NCBI RefSeq assembly: GCF_030825785.1
Contig: NZ_JAPJPG010000046.1
Span: forward strand, 1 to 12,151
Reading direction: 5' to 3'
Length of the DNA stretch: 12,151 nucleotides
Origin: Anaerococcus sp.
Lineage (GTDB): Bacteria; Bacillota; Clostridia; Tissierellales; Peptoniphilaceae
Made by a program: the position numbers and the translations under genes. Shown here piece by piece: positions 6,222 through 12,151 of this stretch; the first letter of the stretch is position 1, and each line of letters starts with the position of its first letter. A model generated the notes under the pieces. That model saw only the letters and a list, made by a program, of their open reading frames with translations. It was not told the origin of the DNA and did not search any database.

Positions 6222-7304
6222 TTATTTATATTTTTCCTGCAAGCTATTCACCAGCTTTTTGTCTTCGAAGTAGTTGATGCCCATGGCTTTTTTTACTTCT
6301 TCGACCTTTTCTCTTCCAGCTTCTCTTGCCTTTGCTGTTCCTTCTTCTAGGATTTTAAATACTTTTTCTAGGTCTTTTTCGTATTCGGCACGTCTTTTTC
6401 TAATTGGCTCTAGTTCGTCTTCTAGAACCTTGATTAGGAATTTCTTTACCTTTACATCTCCCAGTCCTCCCCTTCTGTAATGGTCTTTAAGGGCGTCTAG
6501 GTTTTCGTATTCTGGAAGAAACTCCTTGAAGTGTTCAGCTTTTGAGAATACATCTAGATAGGTAAAGACAATATTACCTTCAACCTTACCTGGATCTTCG
6601 ATATTGATATGATCAGGATCTGTATACATGCTCATTACCTTTTTCTTGACAGTTTTCTTACCATCTGCAAGGTAGATGGCATTTCCCAAGGACTTACTCA
6701 TCTTAGCCCCTCCATCGATTCCTGGCATACGTCTTGCGACTTTCGCCTCTGGAAGAACTGCCTTTGGCTCTATGAAGGTATCTCCATAGATGTGGTTAAA
6801 GCTTCTAGCAATCTCTCTTGCTTGCTCAAGCATTGGCTCTTGGTCTTCTCCCACTGGAACTATATTTGCATCAAAGAGAAGAATATCAGCAGCCTGGCTT
6901 ACAGGATATATTAGAAATCCTGCTGGTAGGGATGTTTCGAAGTCTCTTAATTTAATTTCTGACTTAACTGTTGGGTTTCTCTCAAGTCTTGATAGGGTAA
7001 CAAGATTTAGGAAATAGAAGGTAAGCTCTGTTAGCTCTGAGACCTGAGATTGGACAAAGAATGTAACCTTTTCTGGATCAAGTCCCACACTAAGATAGTC
7101 AAGAGCTACTTCAATGAGATTTTCCCTGATTTTTCCTGGGTTGTCGAAATTATCTGTGAGGGCTTGACTGTCTGCAATCATGATATACATCCTATCGTAA
7201 TTACCCTCATTTTGCATAAGCACTCTGTTTTTTAAGCTTCCTACGTAGTGTCCTAGGTGAAGTCTGCCTGTTGGTCTGTCACCTGTTAGTATTATATCTT
7301 TCAA
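6222..7304 (-). CDS. trpS: Tryptophan--tRNA ligase (TrpRS)
   Basis: Class I aminoacyl-tRNA synthetase that activates Trp with ATP and charges tRNA-Trp in the cytosol. The 360 residues are slightly longer than the usual 330-345. TGDRPTG (7-13) and HLGH (16-19, the HIGH box) form the ATP site. KMSKS (201-205) is complete, and GEDQ (152-155) belongs to the Trp pocket region. The opening resembles the streptococcal-type TrpRS (TGDRPTGKLHIGH). The C-terminal part is a charged helical anticodon-binding region. The start is TTG at 7304, supported by AGGAGG ending 4 bases upstream and by the homologous N-terminus beginning directly there; no in-frame ATG gives a better start. It lies 110 bases after prfB behind a terminator-like leader. 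No T-box signature is present in that leader. Confidence 0.96.
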   Translation of the reverse strand: MKDIILTGDRPTGRLHLGHYVGSLKNRVLMQNEGNYDRMYIMIADSQALTDNFDNPGKIRENLIEVALDYLSVGLDPEKVTFFVQSQVSELTELTFYFLNLVTLSRLERNPTVKSEIKLRDFETSLPAGFLIYPVSQAADILLFDANIVPVGEDQEPMLEQAREIARSFNHIYGDTFIEPKAVLPEAKVARRMPGIDGGAKMSKSLGNAIYLADGKKTVKKKVMSMYTDPDHINIEDPGKVEGNIVFTYLDVFSKAEHFKEFLPEYENLDALKDHYRRGGLGDVKVKKFLIKVLEDELEPIRKRRAEYEKDLEKVFKILEEGTAKAREAGREKVEEVKKAMGINYFEDKKLVNSLQEKYK

Positions 7305-7327
7305 AATTCCTCCTTATTTTAAAAAAA

Positions 7328-7413
7328 CGGGCCTGCCTCTATGAAAGTGCCCCATCAGAGAACTTCCTATAATTCTCTGACAGGATGCAGCTATCATTTT
7401 ATAAACAGTCCCG
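7328..7413 (-). terminator. Terminator-like leader between prfB and trpS
   Basis: On the minus strand cgggactg (7413-7406) can pair with caggcccg (7335-7328), 7 of 8 pairs, and the closing arm runs straight into seven T residues before the trpS ribosome site. Inside it a hairpin cagagaa/ttctctg spans 7379-7356. It could end the secA-prfB transcript or act as an attenuator for trpS. The long outer loop makes it weaker than the other terminators here. Confidence 0.5.
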
Positions 7414-7414
7414 A

Positions 7415-8519
7415 TTATTTATCAGCAAGGTAAGCATCTATAAAGCCTTGGATGTCTCCATCCATCACAGCCTCTACATTTCCCATCTCGAAACCCGTCC
7501 TGTGGTCTTTGACCAAGGTGTAAGGTTGGAAAACATAGGATCTGATTTGGCTGCCCCAAGCAATTTGGGAGTAGCTTCCTTGTATGTCTTCGATTTTTTC
7601 TCTTTGCTCTTCTTCTTTGATCTGAACAAGCTTACTTTTCAAAAGATTCATTGCAGTCTGTCTATTTTGAATTTGGCTACGTTCTGCCTGGCTTGTCGCA
7701 ACTACACCGGTTGGTATGTGGGTGATTCTTACGGCAGAGTCGGTCTTATTTACGTGCTGACCTCCAGCTCCACTTGCCCTGTAGGTATCTATTCTTAGAT
7801 CTGATGGGTCGATATCAAGTTCTATATTATCATCAAGCTCTGGGAATACATCCACAGATGCAAAGGAAGTGTGCCTTCTGGATTGACTATCGAAAGGAGA
7901 AATCCTCACAAGTCTGTGGACTCCCTTCTCCGCTCTAAGGTATCCGTAGGCATAAGGACCAGTAACATGGATTGTAGCCGACTTGATTCCACCTGCTTCT
8001 TCATTGTTTAAATCTTTGATCTCATACTTAAAGCCGTTACTATCGAAGTATCTCTTATACATCCTAAAGAGCATATCTGCCCAGTCTGTAGCCTCAAGGC
8101 CACCGGCACCTGCATTTATTGATATATAGGCATTGTTCTTGTCATATTCCCCATCAAGTTGGGTCCTAAGCTTCATCTGGGTTGCAAGCTTAGTGAGCTT
8201 TTTTAGAGAATCTTCGACTTCGCCTACTGTATCTGTCTCTTTATCTTCGCTCATCTCCACAAGATCAAGCATATCTGTATTGTCTACTAAGCCATTTTCA
8301 AGCTTTTTGTAATCGGCTAGCTCCTCTTTCTTGTTTGATAAGTCCGCCATTATCTTTTGGGCCTTGTCAGAATCGTTCCAGAAATCAGGGCTCGCTGATT
8401 GTTTCTCGAGTTCTTTTATCTCTTTTTCTAAACTAGCTGGGTCAAAGAGAGTCTCCGATTAGTTTTAGTTTTTGGCTTAAATCTTCTATATCAGATCTTA
8501 ATTCAAATATTTCCTTCAT
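7415..8519 (-). CDS. prfB: Peptide chain release factor 2, programmed +1 frameshift
   Basis: RF2 recognises UGA and UAA stop codons and triggers peptide release on the ribosome. The gene is read in two frames. ATG at 8519 gives 25 codons ending in CTT, then an in-frame TGA (8444-8442). A +1 slip on CTT-TGA-C continues from GAC at 8443 for 342 codons. The product is 367 residues, matching the usual 365 or so. Landmarks after the shift are PDFWND near residue 45, the anticodon-like tripeptide SPF at 207-209, and the catalytic GGQ at 252-254. A simple call starting at the internal ATG 8350 would lose the first 56 residues. The ATG is one base after the secA stop, so translation is probably coupled; only a weak AAGGG lies upstream, inside secA. 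The same secA-prfB order occurs in Bacillus. High RF2 lowers its own synthesis through this frameshift, a well-known autoregulation. Confidence 0.97.
8441..8456 (-). promoter_or_regulatory. prfB programmed +1 frameshift site
   Basis: The slip sequence CTTTGAC (8447-8441) has the in-frame TGA at 8444-8442. A Shine-Dalgarno-like GGAG at 8456-8453 ends 5 bases before CTT, whereas the canonical AGGGGG ends about 3 bases before it. The stimulator here is therefore somewhat weaker or shifted. Confidence 0.93.
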
Positions 8520-8520
8520 A

Positions 8521-11244
8521 CTATTTCTTTACATCGCCCTTTTTGGCTTCACGTTCGAGTCTCCTGCGTTCTGCTCTATTAAGACCTTCCATATTTTCTT
8601 CCTCTTGGTCTTCTAGGTGCTCTTCGCTAGGTTTTAGGACTTGTTTTCTTTCGATATTTTGTCTAATCTCTACACTTAGCATGTACTTAACAGTGTCTTC
8701 TTGGATTGATCTAGTCATATCTTCATACATGTCGAAACCTTCGTTGGTGTAGGCTCTTACTGGGTCTTCTTGTCCCATAGCCCTTACACCGATTTCTTTT
8801 CTCATCTGGTCCATAGCATCGATATGATCCATCCATTTTTGATCGATTACCCTAAGTAGGATTACTCTTTCTACCTCTCTCATATTCTCAGATCCGAAGG
8901 TCGCTTCCTTGTCTTCATATTTGGCAAGAGTCGCATCTGTGATATAGTCGATTAGGTCTTGTTGGCTGTAAGAGTTGATGTTTTCGAAGTGAAGGCTCTT
9001 TACAGGCATAGCAAGTCCGTGAAGATAGTTTAGTAGGGCTGTCATCTCCCAGTTTTCTGGTTTAATCTCTGGGTTGGTAAAGGTGTAAACAGCATTTGCT
9101 ATTACATCTTTGATCATAGCTACTATAGTCTCTTTCATGTCTTGACCAAATAGAACTTCTCTTCTTTCGTTGTAGATTATAGTTCTTTGTTTGTTCATAA
9201 CATCGTCGTATTGGAGGACTCTTTTTCTTGTAGCAAAGTTGTTAGCCTCAACCCTTGTTTGGGCACGTTCTACGGATTTAGATACCATTCTAGAAACTAT
9301 TGGCTCATTTTCGTCATAGTTGTATTTTTCAACAAACTTAGCTACAGCCTCACCACCATTAAGTCTAATGAGGTCATCTTCAAGTGAGATAAAAAATCTT
9401 GACTTACCTGGGTCTCCTTGACGTCCTGAACGACCTCTAAGCTGGTTGTCTATACGACGAGACTCGTGTCTTTCTGAACCTATTATATAAAGTCCGCCTA
9501 CTTCCTTAACCTTCTCAGCTTCAGACTTGATTTCAGGTCTAAAGACGTCTTTGTAGTGTCTATATTTCTTTCTTGCATCAAGGACTGCTTGGTCGGTAGT
9601 TTCAGCAAATGAATCTACTTGTTCAAGTACATCCTCTGCCACACCTTCTCTTTTTAGCTTAGTCATAGCCATATGATCTACGTTACCACCGAGCATAATA
9701 TCTGTACCACGTCCTGCCATGTTGGTTGCGATAGTAACTTGATTTAATCTACCAGCTTGGGCAACAATATCAGCTTCTCTCTCGTGGTTTTTCGCATTGA
9801 GGACTGTATGAGAAATGCCTGCCTTTCTTAGGGCATTGGACAATCTCTCACTGGCTTCGATAGATATAGTACCTACTAGGATTGGTTGGCCTGTAGCGTG
9901 TACCTTGTTGATCTCATCGATAATTGCGTTAAACTTACCACGTTCGTTGATATATACATAGTCGACATCATCTTCTCTTTGAACAGGTCTGTTGGTTGGG
10001 ATTTCAACAACGTCAAGCTTGTAGATTTCACTAAACTCGTCTTCTTCTGTCATAGCTGTACCTGTCATACCAGATAGCTTGTCATACATTCTGAAGTAGT
10101 TTTGGAAGGTAATTGTAGCAAGAGTCTTACTTTCTGCCTTAACCTCAACTCCTTCTTTGGCCTCTATGGCTTGGTGAAGACCGTCAGAGAATCTCCTACC
10201 TTGCATGATACGACCAGTAAACTCATCAACGATTTCAACCTCGCCGTGATTTACTACATAATCAATATCTCTTGTCATAGTAGTATTTGCCTTTAGGGCA
10301 TTGTTAATATAGTGGGCAAGCTCTATATTATCAGTATCAGATAAGTTCTCTATACCGAAGAAATTCTCTGCCTTGGCAGTACCCTTTTCTGTAAGGTTGG
10401 ATGATTTCCTCTTCTCATCTACTAAGAAATCAACATCTTCTACCTTAAACTCTCTGTCGAATGGATCGATATCAGCATCCTCGTTAGGATCTAGGATTCT
10501 TCCTTCTAGAGTTTGGATAAACTCGTTTGCCTTAACATAAGTATCTGTAGACTCATCTCCTTGGCCGGAAATAATAAGTGGAGTTCTAGCCTCATCGATT
10601 AAGATTGAGTCGACCTCGTCTACTATAGCATAGTGAAGGTCTCTTTGAACCATGTCGTCCTTGTAGATTACCATGTTATCTCTTAGGTAATCGAAACCAA
10701 ATTGGTTGTTAGTTCCGTAAGTGATGTCTGCTTGATAGTTCTTTCTTCTTTCAGAATTAGTTAAACCATAAACAATACATCCTACAGTAAGACCTAGGAA
10801 GGTATGTACCTTACCCATCCACTCTTGGTCACGCTTAGCTAGGTAGTCGTTTACAGTAACTACATGGACTCCCCTACCAGTTAGGGCATTAAGATAAGAA
10901 GGAAGGGTTGCAACAAGTGTCTTACCTTCACCTGTTCTCATCTCTGCGATCTGTCCATTGTGAAGAACAATACCACCCAATAGTTGGACAGGGTAGTGCT
11001 TCATTCCAAGAACTCTAGAGCTTGCTTCTCTAACAACAGCAAATGCCTCTACCAAAAGGTCATCAACAGTCTCGCCTTGGCTTAGTCTTTGTTTGAATTC
11101 ACTAGTTTTGTTTTGTAATTGTACATCTGTAAGTTTTTGCATTGATTCATCTAGGGCAAGAATTTGATCGACAAGTTTCATATTTTGATCAATTTCTTTT
11201 TGGCTAAATGACTTAAAAAAATTAAATAATGCCAAATTATTCAC
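8521..11244 (-). CDS. secA: Protein translocase ATPase SecA
   Basis: ATP-driven motor that pushes preproteins through the SecYEG channel at the cytoplasmic membrane. In the 907-residue frame are the Q-motif region (MKHYPVQLLGG, from 81), Walker A TGEGKT (104-109), Walker B VDEVD (208-212), the preprotein-crosslinking domain with EFTGRIMQGRR (341-351), NBD2 motifs TNMAGRGTDI (507-516) and QLRGRSGRQGDPG (601-613), then the helical scaffold and wing. The C-terminal zinc finger (CxCxSG...CH) found in many SecAs is absent; the tail is acidic then basic, ending in NRAERRRLEREAKK-type sequence without Cys. The frame can start at GTG 11244, but TTG at 11235 is likelier: it gives M-A-L-F-N-F-F-K, like normal SecA starts, and GGAGAG lies 8 bases upstream, whereas it abuts the GTG directly. 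That start gives 904 residues. First gene of the secA-prfB operon. Confidence 0.97.
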   Translation of the reverse strand: MNNLALFNFFKSFSQKEIDQNMKLVDQILALDESMQKLTDVQLQNKTSEFKQRLSQGETVDDLLVEAFAVVREASSRVLGMKHYPVQLLGGIVLHNGQIAEMRTGEGKTLVATLPSYLNALTGRGVHVVTVNDYLAKRDQEWMGKVHTFLGLTVGCIVYGLTNSERRKNYQADITYGTNNQFGFDYLRDNMVIYKDDMVQRDLHYAIVDEVDSILIDEARTPLIISGQGDESTDTYVKANEFIQTLEGRILDPNEDADIDPFDREFKVEDVDFLVDEKRKSSNLTEKGTAKAENFFGIENLSDTDNIELAHYINNALKANTTMTRDIDYVVNHGEVEIVDEFTGRIMQGRRFSDGLHQAIEAKEGVEVKAESKTLATITFQNYFRMYDKLSGMTGTAMTEEDEFSEIYKLDVVEIPTNRPVQREDDVDYVYINERGKFNAIIDEINKVHATGQPILVGTISIEASERLSNALRKAGISHTVLNAKNHEREADIVAQAGRLNQVTIATNMAGRGTDIMLGGNVDHMAMTKLKREGVAEDVLEQVDSFAETTDQAVLDARKKYRHYKDVFRPEIKSEAEKVKEVGGLYIIGSERHESRRIDNQLRGRSGRQGDPGKSRFFISLEDDLIRLNGGEAVAKFVEKYNYDENEPIVSRMVSKSVERAQTRVEANNFATRKRVLQYDDVMNKQRTIIYNERREVLFGQDMKETIVAMIKDVIANAVYTFTNPEIKPENWEMTALLNYLHGLAMPVKSLHFENINSYSQQDLIDYITDATLAKYEDKEATFGSENMREVERVILLRVIDQKWMDHIDAMDQMRKEIGVRAMGQEDPVRAYTNEGFDMYEDMTRSIQEDTVKYMLSVEIRQNIERKQVLKPSEEHLEDQEEENMEGLNRAERRRLEREAKKGDVKK

Positions 11245-11256
11245 TCTCCAATTCTT

Positions 11257-11397
11257 CTACGAAAGCAAATTATGTAGCTTCCTATAGGTTTTTCTATATC
11301 TTAAAGCATAAATGTGATTTATCAAATGTTTACACTTCAAATATTCGCTCCTACTACTATACCAGTTAATTTCGATAAAAAAATATTTCTTTGCCAT
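11257..11397 (-). CDS. Possible 46-codon leader frame upstream of secA
   Basis: An ATG at 11397 opens a frame that closes with TAG at 11259-11257, only 12 bases before the secA GTG. The peptide begins MAKKYFFIEINWY and is rich in Lys, Arg, Tyr and His, with no Pro, no signal peptide and no membrane segment, so it is unlike SecM-type arrest peptides. There is no Shine-Dalgarno sequence, and a stop codon lies two codons upstream. Both secA promoter candidates lie within or after its start, which argues against translation. It is listed because the position is suggestive, but chance is the likelier explanation. Confidence 0.15.
   Translation of the reverse strand: MAKKYFFIEINWYSSRSEYLKCKHLINHIYALRYRKTYRKLHNLLS
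11298..11364 (-). promoter_or_regulatory. Candidate secA promoters
   Basis: Two sigma-A-like options are visible on the minus strand. One is TTGATA (11325-11320) with a 16-base spacer to TAAGAT (11303-11298). The other is an extended -10, TGG-TATAGT (11364-11356), with a poor -35. Either gives a leader of roughly 50 to 110 bases before secA. No riboswitch-like structure is apparent in 11245-11460. Confidence 0.35.
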
Positions 11398-11614
11398 TTT
11401 TCACAAAATTTAAATACACTATTATTTATAAGGAAATTATAGATGAAAAAAGGTTAAAAAAGAAAAGATCTCTCGACTAGGCTCGACGGTAGTTTGCGGC
11501 CTCAGAAACAAGCCCGTCCGGCTCATAGAGGACGCGGAGAGGTCTCACAAAGTTATCAATATCAAAACAACAAAGTATATAAGTTGAGATAAACTTAAAC
11601 AGAAATTACTCCAT

Positions 11615-11657
11615 CTCTAATGGAATTGTCACAGTGAGCATAGCGAACTGATGAAAC
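11615..11657 (+). repeat. 43-base unit, first copy
   Basis: Identical over 43 bases to 12097-12139. It contains a stem tcacagt / actgatga (one bulged base) around gagcatagcga. In both places it takes over the position of the normal P' sequence that follows ccatctc or ccacctc, so it seems to be an alternative version or insertion of that module. Confidence 0.8.
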
Positions 11658-11779
11658 CGTTCCGGGTGGTCGGGCTTCGATTTTGAAAAAATCGAATTAG
11701 TGCTACTTATTTGAAAAATAAGTTCCAAGAACTCGAAGAGTTCAAAATCGAGGCTTTGCGTGGCGAAGTTCAGCTAAGC
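11658..11779. repeat. Nested GAA-triloop hairpin cassette in copy E
   Basis: There are three simple hairpins with GAA loops: ttcgatttt-gaa-aaaatcgaa (11676-11696), acttattt-gaa-aaataagt (11705-11723) and gaactc-gaa-gagttc (11729-11743). Alternative outer pairings enclose them: tcgattttg (11677-11685) with caaaatcga (11743-11751), and cgggctt (about 11671-11677) with aagcccg (11776-11782). The cassette itself sits inside the 17-base P/P' arm. No protein-coding frame is evident. Confidence 0.72.
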
Positions 11780-11973
11780 CCGCAAACTACCGTCGAACGA
11801 ATGTGAGAGATCTACAGTCTATGATGACGCGCAAATATAAAAGCTAAAGTTATCTACGTAAATAAATAACTAACACACTCTCCAATCCAGACATTTTCCA
11901 AAGTTCTATAGACTTCTCACATAGTCCTATCAGAGCCGAACGGGTTTTTTCGAAGTGGAGAAATAAATAATGA

Positions 11974-12151
11974 TGGAAATCTAGCTTTCCTACCCCTTCC
12001 CTTGCTTCGACCAACGTGGAGAAGCCTCCCGTCTTATACTAAAATTGCAAATAATTAAAAACTTTGAATTATAGCAACTCTCACAATTACCGCCACCTCT
12101 AATGGAATTGTCACAGTGAGCATAGCGAACTGATGAAACTCCTTAATCGAG
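11974..12151 (+). repeat. Intergenic structured repeat, copy F (cut by window end)
   Basis: It starts with a pyrimidine tract (ctttcctaccccttccc) like copies A and B, then Q (gcttcgaccaacgtggagaagcctcccg, about 12004-12031), a diverged AT-rich part, and the P' position occupied by the second copy of the 43-base unit. There is no P module upstream. The remaining modules would lie beyond the window. Confidence 0.7.
12097..12139 (+). repeat. 43-base unit, second copy
   Basis: Perfect match to 11615-11657. What follows it differs (tccttaatcgag here, cgttccgggtgg in copy E), so the shared segment has a sharp right edge. Confidence 0.8.

Larger units (their letters stand above)
11466..11958 (+). 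repeat. Intergenic structured repeat, copy E (largest, nested palindromes)
   Basis: P (agatctctc..., 11466-11499) is extended by tcgacggtagtttgcgg (11483-11499), whose perfect 17-base complement is at 11780-11796 in P'. The outer agatctctc (11466-11474) also pairs with gagagatct (11805-11813). Q contains aagcccgtccggctc (11510-11524), matched by the slightly decayed gagccgaacgggttt (11933-11947) in Q'. P' is split after ccatctc (11611-11617) by a large insertion that contains a 43-base repeat unit and a hairpin cassette. The atgatgac core (11820-11827) and Q' (11891-11958) follow. The GTAG/CTAC stem found in copies A and D is lost here. Confidence 0.78.

Noticed and set aside
7305..7414. T-box riboswitch before trpS
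   Set aside because: No antiterminator box of the GGTGGNACCGCG type is visible and the leader is too short.
7385..7798. 137-codon plus-strand frame opposite prfB
   Set aside because: It is antisense to conserved RF2 coding sequence and is a shadow frame.
11257..11397. SecM-like arrest peptide controlling secA
   Set aside because: The 46-codon frame has no ribosome site, signal peptide or Pro-containing arrest motif, and probable promoters lie inside or after its start.
1..12151. tRNA or rRNA genes and transposase genes
   Set aside because: No cloverleaf, rRNA core or transposase-like frame was recognised on either strand.

Overview
The window looks like chromosome of a low-GC, anaerobic Gram-positive coccus of the Peptoniphilaceae type (Anaerococcus-like). 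This placement is an inference from the AT-rich codon use, strong AGGAGG-type ribosome sites mixed with TTG/GTG starts, the secA-prfB gene pair, and 11-helix NSS transporters; no rRNA or other marker is present to prove it.

Layout: 1-1026 is non-coding and holds two copies of a structured intergenic repeat, then a weak promoter region. 1027-2499 (+) is an NAD(P)-dependent aldehyde dehydrogenase ending at a bidirectional terminator. 2561-3865 and 3985-5277 (both -) are tandem paralogous sodium:amino-acid symporters, each followed by a hairpin terminator; the downstream one has its own promoter and operator-like repeats. 5278-6221 is non-coding and holds two more repeat copies. 6222-7304 (-) is trpS, 7415-8519 (-) is prfB read through a programmed +1 frameshift, and 8521-11244 (-) is secA. 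secA and prfB are one base apart and surely one operon; a terminator-like leader separates prfB from trpS. 11245-12151 is non-coding: the secA promoter region and two more repeat copies, the last cut by the window edge.

The genes are ordinary housekeeping or transport genes: SecA drives protein export, RF2 ends translation at UGA/UAA, TrpRS charges tRNA-Trp, the NSS pair imports amino acids, and the dehydrogenase oxidises aldehydes. The unusual part is the intergenic repeat. Six copies (A to F), all in the same orientation, share modules that I call P, Q, P' and Q', often followed by another P-like palindrome. P is complementary to P' and Q to Q', in interleaved order, which is pseudoknot topology. 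In two copies the Q/Q' arms carry matching 15-base complementary extensions more than 200 bases apart, and in one copy P/P' carries a 17-base perfect complementary arm. Two copies contain inserted cassettes made of consecutive hairpins, many with GAA triloops. This paired growth of distant arms suggests that folding, as RNA or single-stranded DNA, is under selection or is part of how the element is made. I do not recognise it as a named family.
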